Below, one piece after another: positions 11,883-21,884 of a DNA stretch of 22,413 bases. This DNA comes from Phallusia fumigata (lineage: Eukaryota > Chordata > Ascidiacea > Phlebobranchia > Ascidiidae). Position 1 is the first letter of the stretch. Each line of letters opens with the position of its first letter. The position numbers and the translations under genes were made by a program. The notes below the pieces were generated by a model that saw nothing but the letters and a program-made list of their open reading frames with translations, was not told the origin of the DNA and did not search any database. The stretch is from contig QXVZ01026225.1 in NCBI GenBank assembly GCA_008931825.1, forward strand, positions 1 to 22,413, written 5' to 3'.

Positions 11883-13478
11883 TTATAATGTAATTGTTGC
11901 ACAAGTAATGATGTAAAGAAGAGGAATGCAAATTCCAAACTCCAAAGTTGTTGCCACAAAACCAGTGTTCCAGCTGGTTCCTGAAATTAAACCAAAACTT
12001 TAATTAAATAAACTGTTATGTTACAATCAAAATCTAGAGTAGCAGAGTTGTCTCGCATTTACCAATCAAATCAACAGAGAAACAAAATATTGTGAAACTG
12101 CACTAAGCAACTTGGTTTAAGCCTTCAGACCATGCTGGTAATGTCACAAAAATGATTTCAAGTTGTTAAAAATTATTTTAAAAAACTTAGCTAAAGACAT
12201 TCTATTTAATCCCTAATAACGAACCTAATGCTTTGTTAATTTCATCTTCCCTCACATACATTTGTTGGAACAAAACAAGACTAACTCCCAATGCACCAGC
12301 TGCTGCTACCTTCATGGGCAATGTGATGCCTACAGATGTAAAAAGTATAAATTTGTGGTTAAAAAATAGCACACTAAATATTGAGCTAATAACAAATACA
12401 GTGTCCGGTATCTATCCTTTTGTATTGCCTGCAACCGACCCAAAGTGATGCTAAACATTTTGCAGTGTAACTATAACCTAACAAATTTTTAAAAAACCTA
12501 AAACATGTTATCCTTGGCAAATTTGAACGTTAAAACAATTGGACAATTAACTAATCCAAGCTTTAGTTAGACTGCACCCTGTGCATTTATTTACAATCTT
12601 TGAAAAATAAAAAAACTCCAATGAGGCTGTCCTGGCACAGGTTAAGGCGTGCCTTTGAAAAGCATGACATGAGTGAAAAAAGTTTAGTGAACACTGATAT
12701 AAATTTGCTTTGTTGCTGTGCTTCACTAAAATGTCCCAAATAAGATAAAAACAAACAACACACAAATCTAATTCCGACTAAGTAACATAGCAGTTGCACA
12801 CAGGAGTTATTCCACATATGCATCCTACACAGGGTCGCTCTAACATGGCAAGGTTGGTGACATCGCTTTAAAGAGTGTATTCAAGCCTGTCACACAAAGT
12901 GGTTTCGGTGCCTTTGAAAACTAAAGGTTGGTTTGTATTTGTATTATTTTGATTTCACCCTAATACTAATCCCTACCCCCTGGCCCTAATAGTAATGACA
13001 TCAACATGGATGGCAAAAATTGTGAGTTTTGCTTTATCTAAATTTGCAGTACCAAGCCTCCTTGTGTAACAATGCATTATTTAAAGGAGAATCGCCAACC
13101 TTGCTCCTATTAACATTTAAGAGGAACCGTCTGACACACACTTTTTAAACTGTACTTGTAGTCGAATTAGATGAACACATTAGATATTTTGCACACCTAA
13201 AAACTATATGTGAGTACCATAAATCATGCAAGAACATCCTGTTTTAAATACAGTTCTTACGAATTGGTTTCTTTGGTGAGCCAATTCCTCCTGTTTCAGC
13301 ACTGCTAATAAGCATTCTTTTTTGAGCTAGAAGGCTGTTTTGGGAATTAAGTAGCCTGGATAGCTGAGATCCTCTCTAAAAAGCACAGACATTTTTTAAT
13401 TATCATTTTTATTGTGTTCTGACCACTGAAATCAAGTAAAAAAAATGACTTACCACTACGCCGGTTTGGGGACGGCAT
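11883..13478 (-). CDS. Uncharacterised 112-residue protein with two hydrophobic segments
   Basis: Four exons on the minus strand: 13478-13454, 13371-13261, 12329-12225 and 11980-11883. Donors are GTAAGT, GTAAGA and GTTCGT, all introns are phase 1 and the frame is open, ending at TAA 11883-11885; AATAAA follows at 11853-11848. The N-terminus is basic and Ser/Arg-rich (MPSPNRRSGSQLSRLLNSQN), then a GGIGSPKKPIR stretch. Two hydrophobic segments at about 46-66 (LPMKVAAAGALGVSLVLF) and 86-112 (FGICIPLLYIITCATITL) flank a charged loop (YVREDEINKAL). The architecture suggests a small organelle or ER membrane protein; the Arg/Ser-rich, acid-poor start would also suit a mitochondrial presequence. I do not recognise the family. 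The four agreeing splice phases and the poly(A) signal are the main evidence that the gene is real. Its start lies about 350-440 bp from that of NAGPA, in divergent orientation. Confidence 0.65.
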
Positions 13479-13921
13479 TTTAGTAAAACCCGACAGGCAT
13501 TCATTTTGAAAATTAAATCTTTCTTACCGCCGAACCCAGGAATTTAGTCTATTGAATGCAAAAACACAGGTACTGTACCAATTACGACCTCTACGATTTA
13601 GTTTTGTAGTGTAGAAAAAATTATTTTGAAGCATACTCGTAAGTCTTAATTTAGCGTTTTGGTTAAAAAATTGACAATTTATGACAAAAATGTTTTTTTT
13701 ATTGGTACACAATTTTTCAGAAACATGTTTTGTTTATCAAGAGTGGTCAGTGCAAAACTAGTATCTGGTGACTCCATTAGTTTTCAAGTATTTAGAACGT
13801 ATATCGTTTAGCATGCGATGTTGTGCTACGCATGAGTGGTTACCTGACAGAACACTTACAGAAACTGTCAACAACTTGTGGTTACTGTTTCGTTGATGGT
13901 AATGCTGTTCAAGAAAAATGT
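13479..13921. promoter_or_regulatory. Divergent promoter region between the unknown gene and NAGPA
   Basis: About 440 bp separate the two start codons. An in-frame upstream ATG at 13832 would extend NAGPA by 30 residues. No clear TATA box or factor site was identified. Confidence 0.4.
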
Positions 13922-16900
13922 ATGATGAAATGCTTGTTCCTCATATTATTAACGTATTTTGTCGTTACAAAATACACATTTGGAGATGAGTAAGTATTCT
14001 GTAGTAAACGATTGAGTTTGTGAAAAATTATTCCTAATTCCAAGGGAATGTACACTTTTCTAAAATTATCCATAACTTTTCGAAGATCTTTAAACGATGA
14101 CATGTTACATCCCTATGAAGAGCATGAGCGATCCAAACGGCAGGCAACAGTCAAAATTACACATAAAACTGTCAACACATCAGACTATGACACGTGGACT
14201 GCACATAACTCCTCAAGTTTTCTTCCAGTAGCAAATACAAGGTGGGATTGTTTACACACAATAAGATGATTTTTTGAAAGCAAAACATTGGAAAATCCAG
14301 GTCTAGGCAATATCTCGAAGATTTGAAGTGTAAGGGGTTGCATCAAACCCAAGAATTGGTAAATTTAAGTGTTTCCAACCTTCACTTTCCTGTTAATATA
14401 TTTTCACAGGTCTTTTGTAGCAGACATCACCCCTTTTCATCAATATGTGAGTGACACTCATGTGTATGGTCACCACACTGTCATCAACAATCCAGCAAGG
14501 ACTTTTAGCGTGATTGAGGCTCGCACAGATGGTTGCAGTCAAAATGTTCAAGCAACTGTTGCTGATGCAGCAAAAGAAAAGTAAGCAAATGTTTGTAAGT
14601 TTATACATGTACCAAAGGAATAAACAAGTTTTGGGGACTTACCATGCCTTAGAGAGCATTTGCAGGATCATACAATACATAGAATAGTTTAAACTCTATG
14701 TTATAACTTTAAGTAAGCACTTGTTTGTCTCTGTATTTCAGTGACTGCCTGGTCGCTCAAAATGGTGGCTACTTCGACTCTAGAACTTTCTCATGTCACG
14801 GCAACATTGTAAGCGATGGAAAGTTGGTTCAAAACACTGGAATACAGAATGTACATTTTGGCCTTACTTCATCAGGATCCATAATTACTGGGTAGGTAAT
14901 TTTTTATGTGTTTTTCTTTGTCTGATTTTCACTCTTCATTATTAGGCTAAGTTTAAGTTGCCACAAATTGTTTTGCAAGTGCAGCTAGTTTTTGGTCCTA
15001 ACCGTAGTAATCTTTACATACGCTGTTCAGGTATTTAAACGAAGATGATGTAAAATCCATGAACTTTACACAACTTGTTGGCGGTGCGGTGTGGCTTGTT
15101 CGTAATGGTGAGTCTCATCTTATTTTCTGGTTAGAATTATCCATTTACCACAGGTTTAAAACCATCAGCTTTGAGCTGCAAAACTATGTTTTTTATGCTA
15201 AGGAACGTCATTTGTTGATAAGTCACTGAAACTTGAAGATAGTGTGGAAGAGACTGGAACCTTAAAGTAAGTTTAACCTACTGCCATAGGCATTGATTTC
15301 ATTTGGATTCGGCCATATCGCCACCCAACATTAAAATTTTTTTTCAAGTTTATGAGATGAAAAAGTATGTGTAAACAATGGTAAATCATATAATATACCA
15401 CATATGTGTCATGCGCAGGTTCTTTGCGGATGTGCAATCAGCACGAACAGCTATCGGGCATGACAGGCAGGGACGTGTTGTTTTTGTGCAAGTTGATGGG
15501 CAGACAAAGACAAGAGGCCCAGACTTGTTCGGTTTTGCAAAGTAAGTGCCACACACTGTTGTTTTAACACATACTTGTTAGTGCATGCAAGTTTCGACTT
15601 GATTACATTTTGCTATAGCCCTATACATTTGCTTACCCTTGTTAAAAGCCAGTACTCCGGTATCAAAAATTCTGGCTAGAGCAAAATGGATTTTTATTTT
15701 CATAACTTACCCTTTGTACAATAAATACAATAAACAAAAATTTATGTATATTTTTGTGATTTTATTTTTTTGCTTTTCTTTGAACTGATTAATTTTTTAG
15801 GATGTTACCATTTTTTGTTTGCTGACAGGTTTTTAATAAATGAACTAGGCTTGGTGAACGCAATCAACCTAGATGGCGGCGGTTCAGCCACTCTTGTGTT
15901 GAATGGAACTCTCGCAAGTTATCCATCTGATCACTGTAAAAACAACCCAAAGTACAGATGTGCCAGAAAGGTGTCAACCGTCATATGTGCCCACCGTGCC
16001 ACTTGTGTGCCACCCTGTCGACATGGCACCTGTCATGACGGAAGGTCAGTAACATGGAACTATTTTGGATGGAAAATTAATGTGCTTGAAATGTATAGAT
16101 TTTAAACTTTGTTTGGGGTTGTTTTGGAAGGGTTTCCAGTGCTTTAGTGGGGTGCTCAAAAAGCTTGTAGGTTTGTATAACAGCTACTATAAATGCAAAG
16201 TATTTCAGATTGCTTTTTACTTGTCTAACCGTTTTTGTTACTTAAGACAAATGTATGTTAATTTTCCACTGTGATTGGAATGTTTTTTTTTTACCAGGTG
16301 CAAATGTGATGATAACTGGGTTGGTGGATTGTGTAATGTTGTTGGGTGTTCTATCCATAATTGCACTGGACATGGCAACTGCACAGTGGGTGTGTTATGA
16401 GTTGAGATTTTTTATGCTATAAATAAAAATTTTATGAAAACTTTATTAGACCCCCTTTGGGAAGTTGGTAGTTTATTCCCCACTTCGCCCTTTTTTGTTG
16501 AGTAATAAAAATCGCTGCCCCACTACATCAGTAGCATTATATACTATTGCTGTTTTGATTTTACCCAGAAGGCAAAAAACAGAAACAGTTTTGTGGGTCA
16601 AGTATTACCATATCACTTTCTTATTATGCCCATCTATATGACAAACATGTGTGTTTAGCTGGATGTCAATGTCACCTTGGTTGGCATGGTGATCAATGTG
16701 ACCTTCCATGTGATCAGGGGTCGTTTGGGGTCAACTGCAGTCAGATTTGTGCCTGTCAACATCATTCATATTGTGATCCATATGATGGAAAATGTCATTG
16801 TTTACCTGGTTACCATGGTGCACTGTGTGACAGAGGTAAGTTTATGTTTTGGCATTGCAAACAGATGTGGTAAAAAGTGTGTGCATTGGTAAGAGATATT

Positions 16901-18553
16901 GAAAGTTTTTCACCTGCCAATTTGTGTTTTTATTCTTTATTTTTGATTCAAGTATTTCTTTTTAGCAACTTATGTGTTTATCATTATGGGTCCACCTGGC
17001 AAGTATGGAATAAACTGTGCTTACAACTGTCACTGTAGCGATACCTGTGTGTGCCATCCTGAAACAGGGACATGTCTTCAAACCAGTGAAGTTCTATCTG
17101 AAATTGACAAAGATTTTGCAAATGGTAAGCTTCTTTGAATCAAAGTTATGTTTTTTTTTTATAAATGAAAATTTTTCCTATTTGCCCTGAAGTTTCAATG
17201 TGCCTTGCAACCAATTTGTGGAACATGTCAACAATTGTGGAAACGACTTCTATCGGACAGTACTTAAACAGTAATATGTAAGTATATATAACTGTGGGTT
17301 TAAAAGTCAAAGTAAAGCAAACTTAGGCTATGTCAAAATTATACTTCTAAATTTGTATAATTTCCGTTGAGGCTAATACTAAGATATTCTAGTGGTAGCT
17401 TTTTCAATATTCTTCTAGTTTGGGTAAGTGATTGCCAAATTACCATTCTAATAAAATCANGGGTCAACTGCAGTCAGCTTTGTGCCTGTCAACATCATTC
17501 ATATTGCGATCCATATAATGGAAAATGTCATTGTTTACCTGGTTACCATGGTGCACTGTGTGACAGAGGTAAGTTTATGTTTTGGCTTTGCAAACAGATG
17601 TGGTAAAAGGTGTGCATTGGTAAGAGATATTTAAAGTTTTTCACCTGCCAATTTGTTTTTTTAATTTTTATTCAAGTATGTGCAACTTATGTGTTTGTCA
17701 TTAGTGTGTCCACCTAGCAAGTATGGAATAAACTGTGCTTACAACTGTCACTGTAGTGATACCTGTGTGTGCCATCCTGAAACAGGGACATGTCTTCAAA
17801 CCAGTGAAGTTCTATCTGAAATTGACGAAGATTTTGCAAATGGTAAGGTTCTTTGAATCAAAGTTCTGTTTTTTCTATGAATGAAAATTTTACATATTTG
17901 CCCTGAAGTTTCAATGTGCCTTGCAACCAATTTGTGGAACATGTCAACAATTGTGGAAACGACTTCTATGGGACGGTACTTAAACAGTAATATGTAAGTA
18001 AATATAAATGTGGGTTTAAAAGTCAAAGTAAAGCAAACCTAGGCTATGTCAAAATTTTATTTCTAAATTTGTATAATTTCCGTTGAGGCTAATTAAATGA
18101 TTTTAAGATATTTCATTGTAACTAAGACATTCTAGGGCTAGCGTTTTCAATATTCTTCTAGTTTGGGTGATTGCCAAATTACCATTCTAATAAAATCACA
18201 CCACTCTGTTGTGTTGTGACAGCTTTATTGTTTCTGTTCTCTGTGGAACCGCTGGATTGTTGGTGTTGAGTCTGGCTGCAAACTTTATCTTTTTGTGGAG
18301 AAGTTTTACATCTGTTTCTACCTCACAATGGGCGCCCCATATAACAAAATCTTCTGATTCAACTGAAACAACACTTAGCGATAGCGATAGTTCAGATTTT
18401 AAACATCAAAAACCATCGGTGGTGTCAAAATTACATGCATTATGGTCTGGTTTTTCTGGTGAACTACGGTTCACTTCTGGAGCAAAGTACCAGGCCCTTG
18501 GAACTTCGGATGAAGTTTTGGAGCTTAACGAAATTACACCGCTGCGGAAATAG
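13922..18553 (+). CDS. NAGPA: N-acetylglucosamine-1-phosphodiester alpha-N-acetylglucosaminidase (uncovering enzyme)
   Basis: Golgi enzyme that removes the covering GlcNAc from lysosomal hydrolases to expose mannose 6-phosphate. Exons: 13922-13989, 14086-14241, 14410-14580, 14742-14891, 15031-15107, 15203-15266, 15419-15541, 15829-16044, 16298-16389, 16659-16835, 17705-17842, 17909-17993, 18223-18553. All phases agree, giving 615 residues. In order: a signal peptide (CLFLILLTYFVV), a propeptide ending RSKR (38-41, furin-like), the phosphodiester glycosidase domain with AQNGGYF, RTAIGHDRQG and NLDGGGSATLVLNGTLASYP (283-302), Cys-rich EGF-like repeats (CQCHLGWHGDQC; CHCLPGYHGALC), a membrane span at about 506-531 and a cytoplasmic tail with YQAL (595-598). 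Human NAGPA has about 515 residues. Exons 10-12 also occur in a second, partly broken copy around the N at 17460; exon 10 is taken from the left copy, exons 11-12 from the right. The start could instead be the in-frame ATG at 13832. Confidence 0.95.
16728..17459. repeat. Left copy of the duplicated NAGPA EGF-exon block
   Basis: This block matches 17461-18198 with scattered substitutions and indels. It runs from within exon 10 through exon 12 (17193-17277) into intron 12 and ends exactly at the N (17460). The copy's exon 11 has lost the ATTAG acceptor used in the right copy: it reads ATCATTATGGG where the other reads GTCATTAGTGTG. An alternative acceptor at 16964-16965 would stay in frame. The arrangement indicates two overlapping alleles abutted in the assembly. 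Confidence 0.9.
17460..17460. other. Single-N join between duplicated contig ends in NAGPA
   Basis: The left flank equals sequence ending at 18198 and the right flank equals sequence starting at 16728. This is the same pattern as at 4073 and 21018. Confidence 0.85.
17461..18198. repeat. Right copy of the duplicated NAGPA EGF-exon block
   Basis: It starts inside exon 10 (to 17568), then has exon 11 (17705-17842) and exon 12 (17909-17993) with good splice sites. It continues into the final exon, so it is the copy contiguous with the 3' end of the gene. It carries an insertion in intron 12 relative to the left copy. Confidence 0.9.
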
Positions 18554-19147
18554 CTCGGTTCAAGTGTTGTGTTTAAATTTCAAGGGTAATGGACAATTTA
18601 AGCCTTAAAGAAAGAAACGACCGTTGTAACTACCGAAAAATTAGTGTCTTTTTTTCACATTTAAATCAACGGAGATTTCACGGTACAGACTTGTAATTGG
18701 TAAACTTGCAAAGCAAGTTTGTGTTTTTTTAAATTTGATCTTAACTTTACGTACTAACCATAAGATGCTCGAGTACCAACTGTCGAAAACCTTTATTCTG
18801 AAACAATTGCGTTCACACCTTTTCTGTTTTGTGTAGTTTACGATCTTTATGCGGGGCCGTTCAAACCCAAAGTGCAATATTTTGACAATCGTCGATAAAT
18901 ATTTTAAAATGATGTATGATTACGCCATATCATGCAATTGCGACATCAAGTGAGACAGTTGAAAAGTGTTTTTGCAAAGTAAACAAAGATTTTGTGGTAA
19001 AAAGGCTGTTTGTCTCCATTTAAAGTCTCCAATAAGATAATTGTGACATCACAAGTGGGTGGATTGTTTGTAAATTTGTTTCACACTGTGATTGTGACGT
19101 CAGATTGAGTTGGATTTTCCGTGAAATTTATTTCCTTGCAAATCTTA
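18554..19147. other. Convergent intergenic region
   Basis: 3' flank of NAGPA (plus) and of the small minus-strand gene at 19148. No coding exon is supported. A degenerate ~50-bp tandem repeat occupies 19040-19140. No canonical AATAAA was found close to the NAGPA stop. Confidence 0.4.
19040..19140. repeat. Degenerate ~50-bp tandem repeat with CRE-like cores
   Basis: Two units, 19040-19090 and 19091-19140, share ATTGTGAC(A/G)TCA, then TGGATT and (T/G)AAATTT(G/A)TTTC. The second contains the palindrome TGACGTCA (19095-19102), the cAMP-response-element core. A weaker relative (ATTGCGACATCAAGTGAG) sits near 18936. The units lie between two 3' ends, which is an unusual place for promoter elements. 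Confidence 0.5.
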
Positions 19148-19504
19148 TTAAAACGCGTCAGGCTTGAAAATCATTCCTTCTTGGCTGAAAACGGTTGTTC
19201 CACAAACCAGATGATATTTGTGGCTGTACAGACCGCTCAGTAGTTGGATCTGAAACTTATAGCACTTGCCAAAAAACTCTTTGCTCTCCAAAAGATTTTC
19301 CTCGCCAGATAAGCTGACAAGGTCCAACGCAGTTTTGTGGTCAACGGAAGTTTTGACGTCGAAAGCTACTTGTACCGCTTCCTTCAAAGTTTTGTCGATA
19401 AGATGTCGTGCCCAAGCAGGTGTTCCTTCGCATGTGTGGACGTGAACAAATGGTTTGCTTGTGTTCATACCACGAGCGTTGATGTGCAAAAAACAATCAG
19501 CCAT
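19148..19504 (-). CDS. Small protein of unknown family, paralogue 1
   Basis: Single uninterrupted exon, 118 residues, from ATG at 19504 to TAA at 19148-19150. I do not recognise it. Predicted order by eye: a beta-like strand (KPFVHVHTC), an amphipathic helix (ARHLIDKTLKEAVQ), a variable polar region, a strand (CYKFQIQLL) and the C-terminal motif TTVFSQEGMIFKPDAF. The last part matches the C-termini at 20046 (RSLAENDGLLFCKDD) and 21540 (NNVFSNEGVMFKK), so the three form a diverged tandem family on one strand. There is no signal peptide or membrane segment, so it is probably intracellular. Function is unknown. The open frame with no intron and the shared pattern support it being real. Confidence 0.65.
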   Translation of the reverse strand: MADCFLHINARGMNTSKPFVHVHTCEGTPAWARHLIDKTLKEAVQVAFDVKTSVDHKTALDLVSLSGEENLLESKEFFGKCYKFQIQLLSGLYSHKYHLVCGTTVFSQEGMIFKPDAF

Positions 19505-20045
19505 TGTTGATTCAAGCAGTAAGATTTAACTTACTTTGGCTCAGATTGCCTCCTTGCAATACGACTGAAACACAATTATTCTCTTCTACTGTCTAGTTTA
19601 ACCCAAGCAAACAACTGGAATTTTATTTCTGCCTTAATCTCTGCTTACAAAACTACTTCGAATGTCAAAAAGTTAAAAGTTTCATCGCATGATAGCTGCA
19701 GCATAACTACTCTGCGGCCCGCAAACCCTCTAGTTTTAACAATCATTAACTAGCAAATGTGTGTACTCCGCACATAATGTATTTGTCGAAGTGACGTTGT
19801 CAGCTGTTAAAATTTGTTTTGCTGATTACAAAAATGCGATACGCTTCATTTTTCAATTCTGTGATCTACAGTTAGATGCATAAAATCGCGTCATCAATTC
19901 CACCAATCACAGACTGCCCAAGTATCATTTTGCATACAAGGACACTGCGTGTAGATAGTCACTCTCGTTAACTATCTTGATTCATGATAAGTAGAAATTT
20001 ACAGTTCTCAATGTGCAGCAAAGTCTGGTTGTCGTTCAGTATGAC
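19505..20045. other. Intergenic, upstream of paralogue 1
   Basis: About 540 bp between paralogue 2's stop and paralogue 1's start. It presumably holds the promoter of paralogue 1. No specific element or coding exon is convincing. Confidence 0.4.
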
Positions 20046-20378
20046 CTAGTCGTCCTTGCAAAACAACAGCCCGTCGTTTTCGGCCAAGCTTCGTCCACTT
20101 TCAAGTTTCCAGCCGACATCATCGAGTTCGTCCATCAAACTCACAGACATAGATTGCTGCCAATCAGCCACGTAGACAAGACATTTAATGACGCATTTTA
20201 TTTTGCTTTGTGATTGGTGGTAAGTCGGTTCCTCCACGCGACTCTGATCCCAAAATGACCTGAAAGGATTTTTCAGCAGCTTTGTGACGATCTCGTCGAC
20301 TTCTTCGACGTAAGCATCGGCCACGTGAAATGACAGGCGCAAGTTAACTCTGTCTATGATAATTTTTAAATAAACCAT
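20046..20378 (-). CDS. Small protein of unknown family, paralogue 2
   Basis: A frame of 110 residues from ATG 20378 to TAG 20046-20048. The frame stays open further upstream, and an ATAGACAG sequence just inside the proposed start could be a splice acceptor, so the N-terminus is uncertain. It has a strand (LRLSFHVA), a helix (YVEEVDEIVTKLLKN), a variable centre, a hydrophobic strand (IKCVIKCLVYV), a helix (MSVSLMDELDDVGWKLESG) and the terminal RSLAENDGLLFCKDD. The helix-GW-SG-loop-FxK ending is shared with paralogue 3 (LNALKQEGWEPYSG), and the last part with paralogue 1. No known domain is recognised. Confidence 0.55.
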   Translation of the reverse strand: MVYLKIIIDRVNLRLSFHVADAYVEEVDEIVTKLLKNPFRSFWDQSRVEEPTYHQSQSKIKCVIKCLVYVADWQQSMSVSLMDELDDVGWKLESGRSLAENDGLLFCKDD

Positions 20379-20966
20379 GACTATGCAGGTTTGGCGGGTT
20401 GGTAAAGCTTGAGAAAATAAAAAAGTCCACGACAATTTATTTGTGGAGATCAACGACAATTTATGCATACACGAAGGAGCTAATCGTGTACTATCCTGTT
20501 ATCGCCCACCACCCCATAATGTGTTAGGTTAGGTTAGAACAGTATAAGAAGATTTATCGCGGTAGATAAGCAATGGATGGTGGAGCGACAACAGGAAAGT
20601 ACCACTAATTGTATACGCTACCAGTTGTTTGAACCCTAGCAGCATCTTGATTCTATTCTGTGGCACTTGGCCTGGTACAATCTACCAGTGGCATTACCTG
20701 CCCTTATCTTTTTGTTCAAATAGATTCGAGTGCTCTAGTTTTGTTTGAAAAGCATGTCTAAAGAAAACAGCGCTGAGGCTAATTTAAACGTATCACGCCA
20801 GTGATAAGCGTAGTCACATGTGACAGAAAAACCACTGGTGCAATAAGTCAACCGTAACTATCAGCTTTTGTCTTTGTAAACACATCACGGTATTTGCGCA
20901 AAACACAGATGTCCACAAAAGCTGGAGAGATCTGATGCAACATACAATCCGCAAAGCTAAGTTAAC

Positions 20967-21017
20967 GCAATGCAGGGACACACACTATGTTGGAAAGTCC
21001 CATTTTCGCAGCAGTCG
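20967..21017. repeat. 51-bp exact duplication, left copy
   Basis: It begins GCAATGCAGGGACACACAC and ends CGCAGCAGTCG. It is identical to 21019-21069 with a single N between, an unmerged contig overlap. Confidence 0.95.
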
Positions 21018-21018
21018 N
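21018..21018. other. Single-N join between identical contig ends
   Basis: This is the clearest of the joins, because the 51 bp on each side are identical. It supports reading the other Ns in the same way. Confidence 0.9.
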
Positions 21019-21069
21019 GCAATGCAGGGACACACACTATGTTGGAAAGTCCCATTTTCGCAGCAGTCG
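21019..21069. repeat. 51-bp exact duplication, right copy
   Basis: Identical to 20967-21017; the sequence then continues with ATCGATACCCC. Confidence 0.95.
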
Positions 21070-21539
21070 ATCGATACCCCGGTTTCACCCCGTCTGTAAG
21101 CTGACTCGATCATTACTATAGTCTTTGGCACACTTCCTCAAATATTTAACGTCAGCGAATTGCAACATGTTTCGTGCGGTGTGATGTGCTGTTGCAGCTG
21201 CGGTTGCTTGTGAAACTTTTAAAGTTAAACAGTCCAGAGAACTTGGACAAATACATTTTATTGCAAACGTTTCAATGCAGTCGTCGTTGTAATCATTAGT
21301 ACAAGCGCGACAAAGTTCTCTGGCAGTTTGTTTTTAATTTAGCTACGTTATTTAGCAAGTCCCTGTCTCTTTTTTTAAATGTTCGCTCCTTTGTTGTGTA
21401 AAATCAATCATTGTTTTACAATTGTATAGTTTATTGAGAATCAAAATTTAAAGTTTACATATTTAATTGTGATTTGAATGTTTGGTTGGGAATTTATCGA
21501 AATGAAACCCCAATAGACAAAGCAGAATAAGACTTATCA

Positions 21540-21884
21540 TCATTTCTTGAACATCACCCCTTCATTACTGAATACATTATTGCCACTGTAGGGCTCCCAT
21601 CCTTCTTGCTTGAGGGCGTTCAGTAGCTTCATGTTTACTTCTGCAATCATTGGTTTGAACTCAAGATTTAACTCACATTTCATGCGAACAGTCTCTTCTG
21701 TACTAGAATCTATTGTTTGGTCTGCCGGCCATTCAATGTTTTGTCTGAAATCTTTTTTGAATATTGCAGCGACTGACTGCAAGCAGTTGCCGGGGAGACG
21801 AACAACAACAAAAACAGCTTTCCCTCCGGTTCCAAATTCATTTGCATGTTCGGCATTTTGAATCCCTGCTCGTGCGTTTGAAGC
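21540..21884 (-). CDS. Small protein of unknown family, paralogue 3 (last exon)
   Basis: An open frame of 114 codons from a probable splice acceptor (CATAG, ending at 21885) to TGA 21540-21542. No Met occurs in frame before the middle of the exon, so the start lies in an upstream exon that I could not find. Readable order: GTGGKAVFVVVRLPGN (strand), SVAAIFKKDFRQN (helix), a polar acidic stretch, MKCELNLEF (strand), MKLLNALKQEGWEPYSG (helix and turn) and NNVFSNEGVMFKK. Length, order and ending match paralogues 1 and 2. An alternative acceptor is GAGCAG (ending at 21867). The family is not recognised. Confidence 0.5.
   Translation of the reverse strand, partial: ASNARAGIQNAEHANEFGTGGKAVFVVVRLPGNCLQSVAAIFKKDFRQNIEWPADQTIDSSTEETVRMKCELNLEFKPMIAEVNMKLLNALKQEGWEPYSGNNVFSNEGVMFKK

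Larger units (their letters stand above)
20379..21539. other. Intergenic with a short contig-overlap duplication
   Basis: No coding exon is supported in about 1.1 kb. It includes the 51-bp exact duplication around the N at 21018 and a short TTAGGTTAGGTTAG run at 20524-20537. Confidence 0.4.

Noticed and set aside
12547..12823. Two overlapping minus-strand frames with Cys/Phe-rich sequence
   Set aside because: They lie in the long second intron of the four-exon minus-strand gene, have no splice support and look like translated noncoding DNA.
20524..20537. TTAGGTTAGGTTAG run, like the arthropod telomere repeat
   Set aside because: Under three full units in ordinary intergenic DNA, and the gene content is not that of an arthropod subtelomere.
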